NCBI GenBank assembly: GCA_022695795.1
Contig: MU404081.1
Coordinates: forward strand, 310,001-374,000
Direction: 5' to 3'
DNA length: 64,000 nucleotides
DNA from: Biscogniauxia marginata
Lineage: Eukaryota > Ascomycota > Sordariomycetes > Xylariales > Xylariaceae
Shown here: one piece after another, positions 49,941-61,759 of the stretch
Position numbering within the stretch: position 1 is the first letter of the stretch
How the letters are laid out: each line of letters opens with the position of its first letter
The notes under the pieces: generated by a model
What the model was told of the DNA's origin: nothing
What the model saw: only the letters and a program-made list of their open reading frames with translations
Database searches by the model: none
Position numbers and translations under genes: made by a program

Positions 49941-50810
49941 CACTCACCCATGGGTAACTGGAGAAGAGCTCACCAACATTGAAGCGGCTTGAGTAGAACC
50001 CACCCTCACGGGTGCCGACCACGAAGTTGCCGCCGGAGCCGGTAGTCGTAGATATCTTGCGCCGTGGCCGCCATGCGGGTCAGGGTAGGATTCTCCTGCG
50101 CCGCGGACGCAATCGAAATACCTAGTCGCCGACATACCCGGCCAAGCAACGTTCTAGGTAACTTGGAACGCCTCAGCGTGGTAGCCGGGTAGCATGGCAT
50201 CTGTAGGTAGGTGTGCCTAGGTAAGTGTGGTTGGAGCAGTTTGTTCGGCAACAACCCGTAGACCAACGCTGTATGTGCGTAGGAAGATTAGCCCCTGGAT
50301 GCATAGGATGTGCATAGGGCATACATACATACGTACTTAACGTTACTTGGGACAAGATCATGGGTCTAGCCAATAAACCGACGGTGGTCACTTTACCTAG
50401 TCGGAGGAACTTCCCAACTCGCTGATGTATATATGTATTTCTAGACCCACTGGAAAGCGCTGCTGGATGCTTGCTTCCTCGTGATGGACCGTACGTATAG
50501 GGTCATTAGCAAGCTCCGTGATGGTCAGCCAGTAAGCTATTCTCCGTGAAGATGAAGTCCATTTTGCTCAGAGAACGGGTTCTGGATCTTGTTTCCTCCG
50601 GTGAGGCCGCCACCGTAGAGCCGGATCATGGCTGGAAGCTTCCTGTCAGGGTACTGTTGGTTGGGGCCTAGACATCAAGGAATAGATAGTCAGTCAACGC
50701 CATCCACACAGCACAGCCATGATTGACCTTTACGTCGATTCCATCCTTCACAGCCCCCGAGGGTACTCCCGCGAAGTAAAATGATCTGATACCTCCACGT
50801 ATAATGCCTA
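49940..50810 (-). pseudogene. Decayed hydrolase remnants, including a type-B carboxylesterase-like piece
   Basis: Read on the minus strand, 50810-50540 contains LTDYLFLDV, an in-frame TAG at 50668-50670, APTNS, then after a frame change KLPAMIRLYGGGLTGGNK. This is the order of the type-B carboxylesterase blocks SEDCLFLDVYAP and LPVMVWIHGGGF, with Tyr in place of the usual His of the oxyanion motif. About 300 bp farther on, at 50130-49950, another protein-like patch reads DIYDYRL and, after a second frame change, GGNFVVGTREGGFYSSRFNV, ending in a GTGAGT donor-like site. The catalytic GESAG block was not found between them. I cannot say whether the second patch belongs to the same former gene. 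At least one stop and two frame changes mean no functional product. Confidence 0.45.
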
Positions 50811-53179
50811 AGGATGCATTTCCCAGTAACGACTTTTCCACTCCATTTTGATATACACCTCGAGGAGAGGCTATATTAGATATCGTCTTAAACGGCTGAA
50901 AGTGGAACTAGTTAACTATACACATAGAGGACGGTATGTCTCGCGAAACAAGAGTCTAGCATAACTATTCAGGGCCACCAATCAACTGCGAAGGAGTATT
51001 ACTCCGTAGTCTATAGGACCCCAGGGCTGCCGGCAGTCTGAAATGTACGGGGCTGTGATGCAAGATGTGGAGGCTCAGTATAGTACAAAGCCAAAAAGGG
51101 GCTGACGAACGCCGGATGTGATACTACCTCTTTCTCTATACGGCTTGTCCCTGGGCTTTCGACAATACGAAGAGAGATAGTCGGGATCATGTTGTCTATA
51201 GCCTATGGGTTCCCAGAGGACCCTGGCCTACGGATGCCGATGACGTGAATAACAAAAATAGGACCAAATATTGGCGTTTCTACTACTGTTTCAAGCATCA
51301 TCCCATGCCACAAGAGGGAGGGCTATAGAATTGGCACAATGGCATGACATAAACCTATTCGGTCTTCGTCTCTGTGTTACTCTAGTGTCTAAGTTCAATG
51401 CGAGCTATCACGTATTTTGGTCCATCGAGATCACCGTGGACGACTGCTATAGCTGGGACGCTTCGGGATGTGGGCAATCCCTCCAGAGTAGCCTCGTGAA
51501 GGGAGCTGGATGATCATCGTCATGTAACTGTGAAGCACATAATTGCAAGCAAGAGTGCTATTATAAGCTCGTCATTTACTCAATTACCTACGGGCTATAA
51601 GTGAGCATCGATAGGCTTAAGCTCTAGTTGTTATTGGACCATATAGGCTAGCTTTTCTTTCGGATTCTCTTAAGCACCTCGAAACTGTTTCTGACAACAG
51701 TTCAACACGCACTCCAAGTCCAACCTTCTCGCCAAGAGCACATCGGCAAAGCCTTCTGTGAGGAAAGTTTCATCTCATGTTTGCTCCCGCTCCGTCGACG
51801 TTTACGAGACAGACTCCCGGTGCGCATGTGCTGCGCCTGCTACCTACCCGCTCGAGCTCAGGAGGAGGAGGGGTTGTCAACTTGTCATGTCAATACCACT
51901 CAAGCCCAGCCAAGACTACATACGAGGTTAAGCTTAAAAAGAAAATTCAAATGGTTGGGCCCGTGTCGAAACTCTCGAGCCTGCATGTCCCTCTCGTTGA
52001 AGAGAAGAGACGAAATGGCGAAACAGCAGCTGGCGCAAAGGTTGGCGGGATATGTTTCCTCCCAACTCCTTACCTAGTCATGTCATCATAGAGGGAGGAT
52101 TCGGTGTAAGTCGAAATATCTGACAAGCTTTTTCGTCAGAAAGGCTTGGCTTTCGCTTGGCCCTTACCCACGAGTTTCTGCATCGAGATAATATGCTATG
52201 TACCTGACCTGGACCCCTTAAAGTATCTGACAGGTCGGATTCGCGGAAGTCGGTTCAGGAGGTTACCGTACGCAGTACATGCGGAATACATATCAGTTCA
52301 TCCTTGCGCAGCTTTGAGTGTGCATACATAAAACCTTTTTCTTTATTATATCAAACCAGGGTGTGTAGAGTTATGCAAAACCGAAGGAGAGGAACAGATG
52401 TGACCTACATACTACCTAGATAAGCTGTTGAACTTGGCGCCAAAAAAAAAAAAGGGTCGTACGGACACCTCATCTTATGATCTCTGGGGAAAATGGCGTG
52501 GTGGAACATGCGTGTGGTGCCACTTTGGAGCCGGGATGCCCAGGGACTAAGAGATAATCGCACGACGCCGAGGCTTGTCAAGCGCTCGCCGCCTTTTATC
52601 CGAAAGGGAAACTTTGTTGCTGCTTGATATTCCCAAGGGATTTTGTTTTAGAACGATAAGAAAAGAAAATCCCATCGAAGGTCGACAAACAGCGTGGGTT
52701 ATGAAGATCTGATCCGACGCTGCATTCCCGCCCGAGCATATCAGTTCAGGGCCTCCAGTACCGGGTGAGTGTCAATGATGCAACCCTCCGGGCTGGGCAA
52801 AACTGACACTCCCGCGCGCGGATGGTACCATAGATGTATGTCTGCGGGTCAGATAAGGGTTGTGACAGCGACAGGAGGGTAGACAGACATCGAGTTCACG
52901 AACAAGAAATGGTTGAGGCTACAGTAAAAATGGGTTGCATTTTTAGTTTCATATATCAAAGTGTTCGCTCGCACGTTGGCCTGCAGGTACAACATGGCTA
53001 TACATATCGCTATACCCTATTTTATAGCATTGCATGCAGCATTCCGTAGGCAAAAATTACTGCAGTCGATTCAAGGTGTCAGTAGGTCCCCAAGATTCAT
53101 GATGGAGTCTCCTAGATGACACCCCCCCCTTTTCCCCCCATGCCTAGTTGCTAGACGGGAGGCTTAGATCCATCCCATG
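50811..53179. other. Intergenic region
   Basis: No supported gene. Some sequence around 50811-51100 could be further decayed 5' parts of the esterase-like remnant. Frames at 51271-51513 and 51777-52091 lack any recognisable feature. Confidence 0.45.
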
Positions 53180-54520
53180 TTAGATCATACCCTTCTTCAC
53201 CTCGTCTTTTCTCTCCTCCCATAGGGTCTTCCCTGTGCAGGAGCAAACCGTCTTGTCGTTATCCCACATCCCCGCGCTCCTCGCAATGACCCCCACCACC
53301 GTGTTCTCGTCATTCCTAAGCTCCCCCTGGCCCTCCTCCTGTCTCGAGACGACCATGGCGTGCCCAATGACCTCCCAGACCTGGAACGGGCGATCCAAGA
53401 ACACCGCGCCCCGGCCATCCTTTCCAATCTCCACCGTACCCAGCACGCCGCGGGGTTGCGTGGTGCTGCTGCCTCCAGCCCACACGGGACCGGTAGAACT
53501 TGCGCCGAACTTGAGATCCCCGTACTCTCGTATGCTGGCGTTGTATACTCCAGACGTAACCCCGTGTACCGTCAAATCCACGAGGGTCGTCGTGGGCGAA
53601 ACTTGAACCATGCGAGCCAGACCTCTTACCTCCCTATCGCTAGACCCCGAGCCTTCCGTTGAAGCCTCGGGGGCTGAGGCCGGTACTAACGCCTCGCCAC
53701 CACGGTCGTTGCGGTGATATGTCTCAAGGATACATACAGCTGCGCCTAACGATCATCACCGACAAGGATCAGCACTAGCTAGTTGATAGCACGTGTGGTT
53801 GTCCTTTCAGACTAAGAGAAAGAAGAAGAACAAACATCCCCCTCCAAACCCCGAGCTATTGGGAGGAAGGTTTAGGTGTGAGCGAGGCGAGAGTGAGACA
53901 GGAGGGCTTAATGCAGGAAACATTATGCGGCCACGTTTTAATAGGTTTATTCGAAGCGAACGATGCGCAAATTAGGAAACTTGGCCTGTCACTCACTGTT
54001 TGATGCTCCTGATCCTCGTAATATAGCATCCCGGCCTGTGGCCTCAATCGCACTGACTATGGCGGATGGTGCAGCTATCAGGATTTCATCTGGTATTAGC
54101 CCTTACACCTTCGAGCCGTGACGAACATGCGCGTTCCTGCGAAAGGATGCGACGGCATCACTTTGCATGAGACGGCGATGATGATGATGAATGGCATCTT
54201 ACCAGTTCCCTCGACGGTGACGAGCTGGTCCTCGAGGTTGACATCAACCTTGATGATCCCCTCAAGACTATACAACGAGTCTGAAACGGACTTGACACAA
54301 TCACCGCAGGTCATATGTACAGCGAATAGGGTCTAGACAATCCGTTTCACAATTTTTCATCAGCGGATTCGCCTCTTCGATCATCTAATATAGAACGAAC
54401 GGATTTCCGTCTCCGCCCGCTTGGGTCCGGAAACAGAACCTTCCATAGGTAAGGTTGATTGATGATCCTCAAGAGCAAACAAACCTGGAAAGGAGTCTTA
54501 ATTTTGCTCTGCGCCGCCAT
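53180..54520 (-). CDS. ccs1: Copper chaperone for superoxide dismutase, CCS1/LYS7
   Basis: Delivers copper to, and helps form the disulfide of, Cu/Zn superoxide dismutase in the cytosol and mitochondrial intermembrane space. Four exons on the minus strand: 54485-54520, 54203-54332, 53997-54074 and 53180-53745, with introns of 152, 128 and 251 nt, give 269 residues. All three family domains are present. The N-terminal heavy-metal domain has the copper motif MTCGDC (19-24). The SOD-like domain starts near REVRGLARMVQVSP (119-132) and includes IREYGDLKFGASSTG. The C-terminal domain has the CxC copper-transfer motif at C249/C251 (VCSCTGKTLWEERK). Splice junctions preserve the HMA fold across the EGT-AAPSAIV boundary. 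It is divergently oriented to uL13m. Confidence 0.95.
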
Positions 54521-55141
54521 CTTGTCGCGAGTGGCAGCGGGATTGCTCAATAAATGACTCTTCGTCTGTCTCTCCTGGTGGAGGTCGTGGAAATAATAAG
54601 ACGCAGTAACGAATCCAAGAGAGATGCAGCCAGTTGTTGTAGCAAAGGAACGGAACGAGATACGGTGAAAATATCTCAGCATAGCATATGGTGAAGAAGT
54701 GCAGAAAGGAAGTAGGGATTCATGACCTGTAATTTTTAATACCTAGTTCATTGCGAAATCGTCACTTACACACGATTCATTACCCACTGGGGGGGGGTTG
54801 CTTTGAAATCGCCTCAACTCATCAGCTTGGATTGGTAAGTGGGCTGCGAGCTCGGCGCTCGGCGATTGTAGATAAAAATACAGTAATTAATCGTTATCGA
54901 TATGGTCACAGCACGTGATTGCATTGAACCGAATTGAGTTCCAGTGCTTTAGATTTCTTGGCATCAAAACCACCAGGACCACAGAACTTAGGAATCACGA
55001 ACACCTGCTAAAGACGCCCCAGAGCATTGTCTTGAATCCCTCGCAATTCCTCCCGGGATATTTCGCCGGTCATCAGCCATAAAACACCATTGGTGGGATT
55101 AGGTCAATTTCGAGGGAGTAGCTCCCTCGAGAGCCGGCATC
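54521..55141. promoter_or_regulatory. Divergent promoter between ccs1 and uL13m
   Basis: The 621-bp interval separates the start codons of ccs1 (-) and the mitochondrial ribosomal protein gene (+), so both promoters must lie here. A TCACGTGC-type box (CACGTG core at 54912-54917) lies in the middle. A G run occurs at about 54789-54797. No other element can be assigned by eye. Confidence 0.5.
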
Positions 55142-55767
55142 ATGTCGCAAACAATCGGGCTGGTAAGCTCCCCCTCCCCTCCCCTCCCCCCCTTTCGTCC
55201 CCGATTACTTCAGCAAGGCTCACACGAACGGGGTCGGACGTCTTGCAGACGAAGCTGGCCTACACGCGCGCGTGGCACCACATCTCGGCGGCGACGCCGC
55301 ACCCGACGCTCTCGACGCAGCCGAACGTGACGCCGCCGTCGCTGGGGCGCCTGGCGTCGCGGGTCGCCGTGATCCTCATGGGCAAGCACAAGCCGATCTG
55401 GGATCCGTCGACGGACTGCGGCGACTACGTGGTGGTGACGGGGTGCGCGGCCCTGCACGTGACGGGCCGCAAGAAGTGGCAGAAGACATACTACCGCCAC
55501 ACCACGCGGCCCGGCAGCCTGCGCAGCGTCACCATGGACGTGCTCATGGCCAAGTTCGGCGGCGCCGAGGTCCTCCGCAAGGCCGTCAGCGGCATGCTCC
55601 CCAAGAACCGCCTCCGCGACAAGCGCCTCGCCCGCCTCAAGGCCTTCGAGGGCGACGCCCACCCCTACCGCCAGAACCTGCTCCGCTTCGGCGGCGTCGA
55701 GGTCGGGAAGGAGGGCTGGGGCGAGGCGGTCAAGGCCATCAGGCGGGCGGCCGCGGAGAGGTTATAG
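55142..55767 (+). CDS. mrpl23: Mitochondrial large-subunit ribosomal protein uL13m (MRPL23)
   Basis: Component of the mitochondrial 54S ribosomal subunit, bacterial L13 family. Exon 1 (55142-55162) encodes MSQTIGL. An 86-nt phase-0 intron (GTAAGC...TTGCAG) follows, then exon 2 (55249-55767). The product is 179 residues. L13 landmarks are visible: the N-terminal W-containing helix (TRAWHHISA), LGRLASRVAVILMGKHKP, DYVVVTG with the substrate-like KKWQKTYYRHTTRPGS, and MLPKNRLRDKRLARLKAFEG. Exon 2 is strikingly GC-rich at third positions, so long spurious frames appear on all strands over it. The fit to the mitochondrial branch comes from the C-terminal block (HPYRQNLLRFGG). Confidence 0.93.
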
Positions 55768-56401
55768 TGAATGATATGGACGATGGCTATAAAGAGTTGA
55801 TGAAGGGGAAGAGGGAGATCAGGGGAAGGAGAGGGGAAGCAAGTATGATAATGTGGAGCTTGCTTCTAAATTCTTGCAGCGACCGACACCAGCGCTGTCA
55901 TCCATTTTCTGCTAAGACGGCCTTAGCTGTGTATATCTGCTCTGTATCACAAATTATTATATGCATATAATGAGAAGCCTCTCATGACAGATAGTGGGTG
56001 CACGGGCTGTTTCTCTAAATGGCGGGGTGGTGGGCTTTGGGACAACATCTTAAGAATGTTGCCATCATGAGGTTACTGGCAAAAAGCAAATACTCATATC
56101 ATCAATGAAAACAACCCAAAAAGAACATTCTGGAAATATCAATATTTTATTTCGGTTTGCTGGTATCTAGTAGGTAGTGATGGGCGACGTTATAATGCCG
56201 AGGTATGCATGAGAAACCCCAAACCCCTCCATATCCCCGATTTCCGAGAAAACCTGGCGATTGATTGTAGAACTCTTGTGGACAAACTAATCAAATCAAA
56301 ACCCCAACACCCAGCCTTGTATACGCCGGATTCAATGATACATGATGCAGATTCTGCCGTAGGATAAGTAGAGGTCACTCTATGTAATAAGTAGTAGTAA
56401 T
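55768..56401. other. Intergenic between convergent uL13m and urate oxidase
   Basis: Contains the 3' UTRs of both genes and no supported frame. Confidence 0.6.
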
Positions 56402-57404
56402 TTAGGAGCGTGAAACCTCGCACTTGATGAGACCGTTGGGTCCCGATTGAGGGGCGTAGACTTCGGCATCTTTGCCCGTGTTCTTGAGACCCTTGTGCCA
56501 GGATAGATCTAGTAAAAAAAGGACAGCGGCGTTAGTATAGCTCTTCCCTTATTCTAATGATGAGAGAGACATGTTTTGTATCCAGTAGATCTGTTTTTCT
56601 TTTTTTCTTTGCTATCGACTTACCGATCTCGAAATAGTGCTTGTTGGGGAGCGCGTACGTGACCGACTCGGTCTCGGGCGCCGCCTCGAGGATCTTCTCG
56701 GACATCTTGTACATGGTGGCCTGGACCGAGGGGCTGTCCTCCTCGGCGAACAACTTCATGGTGATGGCGCGGGCGTCCACCCAGGCCTTGTCGAAGATGC
56801 CCACGCTGTCCCGCACCGCCTGGAGGTTCGGGAATGTCTTCCACTTCCAGGTGGCGTCGACGTCGGTCGACAGGATCCGGTCCCAGGTCTCGCCCAGGGT
56901 GGTGTACTCGTCGCGCACGAAGCCGTGGAACTGCGACCCCGTGCTCTTGAGCACGGTCAGGCCCGCAATGCCGCTCCGCACCTCGAGGCCCGACCGTGTG
57001 ATGCGGGCCTCGACGTTGCGAGTCTCCTCGCCGTCGCGGTAGAAGCTGTGCGGGTGCTCCTTGCCGTCGATCACCATCCGCGTCCACCGCTTGACGGCGA
57101 TGTTGATGTTGGCCACGTCGATGTGGGCGTACTGGTCCAGGAAATGCTGCCCGAGGATGCTGGCGAACAGCTCGGGCGGGTTCACCGGGTGCTCCTTAGC
57201 CTTGATGTAGATGGTGTTCTTCATCGAGTCGGTAGCCACCACGACGCTGTTGTCCGCCTCCGTGTACGACACGTCGATCTTTCCCTCCAACAAGCAGCAC
57301 ACGGTCATCTCCGTCACTGTGTGTGTTCCCGTCGCCTCATCCCGATGGACCTTGTAGACGCGGACATTGTCCTTGCCGTATCGTGCCGAGGAGAGAATGG
57401 CCAT
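56402..57404 (-). CDS. uaZ: Urate oxidase (uricase)
   Basis: Cofactor-free oxidase that converts urate and O2 to 5-hydroxyisourate and H2O2 in purine catabolism, normally in peroxisomes. Exons 56624-57404 and 56402-56508 on the minus strand, with a 115-nt phase-1 intron (GTAAGT...TACTAG), give 295 residues. The catalytic set is complete and numbered almost as in the Aspergillus enzyme: Lys11, Thr58, Arg176, Gln228, Asn255 and His257, within the signature LPNKHYFEIDLS. The start MAILSSARYGKDNVR was chosen over an ATG six codons upstream because it matches the family N terminus. The C terminus is GLIKCEVSRS, with no canonical SKL-type peroxisomal signal. A missed 3' exon was looked for and not found. 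Confidence 0.95.
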
Positions 57405-59321
57405 TTTCTGCGACTGTTGCAAGTTTGCGTGTGAGGGGTTTTTAATTAATGGAAGGGTTTGCAGAGAATACGAATGCCGTATAAGTAGCTTTTTGCAAAA
57501 GAACTCTACAGTGAATGGTACTAAGGTAAAATAGGGGAGGGGGGTGCCGGCTCTGCTTGTGGCTTGTTGCGAAAGGATGAGTCTATCTCACAGGATTGAT
57601 CCACACACACGCTCTCTTCGCGATACAGTCGGTGAATGATGGGGGAGGGCAGACGAGATGATGAAGAAACATGGATGACGACGGAAGAGGGCATGAAGTA
57701 GGCGGCCGGCGTTGCGCATTTTATATCACGCGTACGCTATTAGTGTCAGCTACATAGTACCCGATGCCTTGAGGTCACCCATGGGTTCGTTTGAGTTGGA
57801 CGACCTGGTCTGGAAGCTACTTAGGGAGACAGGACCCCCTGAATCGAGCGAGCTACCTTTGGAGAAGCTCCCATTCAGTCGCCGATCAGCTTGGATGCTG
57901 CAGGTCGGAAACCGCCTTGATCGGGAACACCAAGCACTGTCTGGACTATCTGGACGTGACATACCGCTGGTCACCGACACGCTGGGCCCTATTACATTGG
58001 AGCAGTCCATTGCAAGCTCCGGGATAGGCCTGGAGCACCCTGAATGCCGTCATACGCAGTCGTCTAAAAGCAGGCGGAAGACGCCGCCTCCCCCAGCGGT
58101 TGTGGTCCTATTCGGCCGAAGATAGCGCAATTCCAAACCCCGTAGAGAAATCCATTAGTCCTGGAAACTAGCCCATGACAAGTCCAGATGAGCCTTCTGC
58201 TGTCGTGTTGGTTCTGATTTACTTCAAAAGGATTGCAGATCCTTCCTGTCGGCTACGATGATTGTAGAATCTAGGTTAGGTAGGTATGTACATTGAGAGG
58301 AAGAGGCCCTGCAGGGGACTCGCTTGTATTGTATTCCGTAGAATACAGTGTTACACGGAGATAAGCTCGCCGCTAAGGTACCTAACCGACCTAACCTCAG
58401 ACTTACTGTACAGTTTGCCCATTCAAGCCCGTTCCCCTTATCGCAGCACTGAGGGGCCAGGGTTTAGCGGGGTTATAGGTACCTACGTTTCCTGTTGCTA
58501 GGTACGTACACATACAAACTTTGACATTCTTGAGTCACAGCCACACGGGCAACGTCTTCTCACCTTCGTCAACTCCTCCACGTTCAGACCTACATGTATT
58601 TCATATCAACGAGCGCATCGTTCAACCATATAATATCACGATCCATCCAGTATATTTCTGAATTTCTTGGTATATCATAGACTTTACCTCCATAGTTAAT
58701 CGAACACAATTTCCATAGGTTCGGAGAAGTCGATATCTTATTCCAATAGTGCCAGGTAACTTGCAAACTCATCTACACTACCTACATTGTCGTGTAACCC
58801 CTGAACGAGCACGTGTTATAGGAGAGTACAGCAGACTAGGTACTTCACCTTCGCACAAGTTTGTTTCAACTAGCCCATTGAGTTGTGTCTTAGTCCTAGT
58901 AGAGTTGCTCTGAAATTCTCACCTGAGTTCTGTGGGCTTACAGAGATATCATGGACAGAGCCATGCTAGGCAATATTTGATTAAGTAGCTAGGTATGTAA
59001 GCAGAAGACGACGTGTAAATGTGATGAGCTGGCTTTGGAACCACGTTGCCCTATTACATTCACCAATCCATAACCCATAGACCAAGTTAGTCAACGGTCA
59101 AGAACGATACAGACGAAGGAGAAGAAAAATGAGTCTAAAAATATAATATACCTACTATCGAGTTACAATGAAGCGGCACCACAGTTCAAAATTAATATAC
59201 TCGCTAGCAGATAGAATGTGGTCATATAGAGCAACTCTCTGCCCCTTCCCCCTAGGTACATAGGTAGGTTTGCTTGAATACATTCGACTTTACCATGTCC
59301 CATGAATATCCACTCAACTGA
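57405..59321. other. Intergenic region
   Basis: Begins with the urate oxidase promoter and ends 3' of the chitin deacetylase. A 137-codon plus-strand frame at 57712-58125 has no recognisable feature. ACCTAGGT-related half-motifs occur at about 58270-58290 and 58376-58396. Confidence 0.5.
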
Positions 59322-61759
59322 TTAGAAAACGCACGTCCCGTACTCCGGCAGGCAGTCTCCAACGACGCAAAGCAGCCCGCAAACGCCCGCCCTGCTACAA
59401 CACAGCCCAAAAAGGCTATTCTTACACGTGTAGCCCGATTCCGGCCCGCACGTACCATCTTGTGAAGAGACAAGACGCTCTGACGTCGGCTGCGGACTCG
59501 AAGTCGATGTTCGAATGGTTGAATAGCTTGTCGAATGGCTGGTCGAATGGGATGTCGAGTGGCTAGTTGACGTAGACCTACTGGTTGATCGAGAGGTCAA
59601 TGTCGAAATCTTCGTTGTTTTCGTCATCGTCCTGCTCGTGCTTGTCTCAGTGGGGCTTGGAGAGGTCGAAACCGTGACCGTGGAAGAGCTCCTGGTGCTC
59701 GTGCTTGATGGTGTAGTTACAGGGGGAGAGGACGGGCTTGCCTCATCACAGCCTGACCCGAACTCGGGTTGGCAGCCGTTGGAACAATAGTCGGCTGTGC
59801 TCCCACACCAGCCGTGACTAAGATAGTATTAGTAATTAATCGAGTATACGGCAGACTTTTCAATGGCAGTCTCTATCTATATGGCTTAAGTAAGGAAATA
59901 TCTAATAACTAGAGCCCCTGTTATCCAGCACAAGAAAGCGGTAGATGATGAGGTACGAGTGCTAACTGACGCTGAACAGCAGTTCCCAAACTCTGAGCCC
60001 TCGCACGTGATATCACCACCGCAATTTCCATCTATGGATATTTGAGGCGTCCCCGTAGGGGCCGGACCCGTAGTAGTCGAAGAGTACCCTAGTGAACGGG
60101 TGGTTTCAGGGCCGGTCGGCAATGGGTAATCTCCCGGAATCGGCGAGTCACCATCGGCACAATCCCCAAAATCTGGATTGCAGTTTTCACTACAGTAGTC
60201 AATGGAGGCACCACACCAGCCATTAATCGAACAACCTGGTCGTTTGATTTAGATTCATGAATAAGTTCGTCACAAGGAGCTACGTACAGCTTCCAAATGA
60301 AGACCCAGCGCAAGTAACTCCAGATCCACAAGAGCCATCCTCACTGACATTCCTAGTTGGCGTGCTTGGTTCAGTTGTAGATGGGCAAGACGTCCCGGTT
60401 GGGATGGGAAAGTCGTACTCGGGGACTGAGCCACTGCCGGCACGGTACCAATTTTCAGGGGGGTCACCTAAGCATTGACCCACGGTCACAGATCTATAGC
60501 CGTGGTCGAAAAGGGACTGGAGTATGTAATCAGTCAAGTTATAGACCGTCTGGAAGTGGATGTCATGCTCGATCTCCAGGTAACTGTCCTCACATGGATC
60601 TGACCCTTCGACAGCATCGTCCCATATATCTTTACTATTTTGAATCAGGTCTTTATCATCGTTCAGGTATCCTTCTGTGTCAAGATCAAAATAGGTTACA
60701 TGGTAGCCAAGGTCGGCTAGCATTTCCTCACAGTCCTCCGGGCAAATGGAGTATGGCGGCCTACGTCAATATTAGTACTAGGCCTCCTAAAGGGGATGTT
60801 CCAAGTCTACACACCGCATGTAAGTAGGAAAGTAGCCGAGAATATCATTAAGCGCAATTTCATTCCAGATCAACTGGTTTTGAGCTTGGGTCGTGGTCAA
60901 TTGACTGAAGTTCTCGTGTGACCAAGTATGGCTCGCGATCTGATGGCCCTCGGCAGCCATTCGCTATTACTTGTTAACATCATACATTCGGTAACCCGGC
61001 TACTAGATCTTGCAGTACCTGAATGACAGAGACCCATGGCAGATCGGGATCATTAATCTTCCCCTTATGTAAATTGGTCCCAGTAATGAAGAATGTGGCT
61101 TTTGCTTTATATTCCTTGCGCGTGTATTAGCTTCGGTTGAGTTCGCAACACGAATACTTACGGCGAGTTTGTCGAGCAGATCATTCGTGTAATTATAAGG
61201 GCCGTCGTCAAAAGTGATGGCAATGTCTCCAGGGTTCACACAGTCGTAGATACCCACACCTCCGTAGGCTACTTCGCCAAGTTTCGGCCGCTCAGTAGTC
61301 GAGGTGTCTTCACCTTCAGGCTTCTGGTTACCATCACACCCACTGCCGTAGTTTATTTGGCAGTCGGGCGATGTGCAATATTCCTCGCCCAAACCACACC
61401 AGCTTGACAGTTTCAGCAAAGGGTTGATGGGCTAGCCTAGGAATACGAACTCACCCTTCATATGAGCAGCAGTACCCCTCAGCACAACTCCCACGATTTC
61501 CACCACATCTTCCGTCTGTATTCTGACGTTTTTCAATGTGTTGCTCTGTTTTCACTTCTTCTACCTGATGCGGCTGTCTTAATTCTGTTTCTTGCAGAGC
61601 GCGTGGGCGATTCTGCCCCTTCCTATTTTCGTTGAAGTCATTTAAGAACCTTCGGTTTCCAACAAGTCTCGGTAGAGCATGGTGAAGCTCATTCAGATCT
61701 CCATGGGCAATGGATTGACTCGCACCAACAGCAAGCACGAAAGCGTTCAACCAGTGCAT
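59322..61759 (-). CDS. Secreted chitin deacetylase with four CBM18 chitin-binding domains
   Basis: Polysaccharide (NodB) deacetylase predicted to remove acetyl groups from chitin in the wall or matrix. Seven exons on the minus strand: 61455-61759, 61162-61402, 61019-61114, 60815-60963, 60288-60760, 59971-60235 and 59322-59817. They give 674 residues. The N-terminal signal (MHWLNAFVLAVGASQSIA) is followed by a propeptide ending in a Kex2-like KR (77-78). A CBM18 domain follows (84-124). The NodB motifs are TFDDGP (165-170), SHTWSH (225-230), RPPYS (264-268) and a late EIEHDIH. Three further CBM18 domains lie in the C-terminal third, separated by a Ser/Thr-rich linker (STSHSTSHST units). The last one has a shortened CCSRAGVCG...C spacing. 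An in-frame ATG 14 codons upstream would break the signal peptide. Confidence 0.93.

Noticed and set aside
55210..55970. Long GC-rich frames overlapping uL13m on both strands
   Set aside because: Shadows caused by GC-rich third positions in the real exon; composition is Arg/Pro/Gly only.
56637..57434. 265-codon plus-strand frame over urate oxidase
   Set aside because: Antisense shadow of the uricase exon, whose catalytic residues are all present.
57712..58125. 137-codon plus-strand frame
   Set aside because: Begins in intergenic DNA, has no recognisable domain and ends in low complexity; kept out for lack of support.
60280..60478. Plus-strand frames near 60.3 kb
   Set aside because: Antisense to the chitin deacetylase exon encoding a Cys-rich CBM18 domain.
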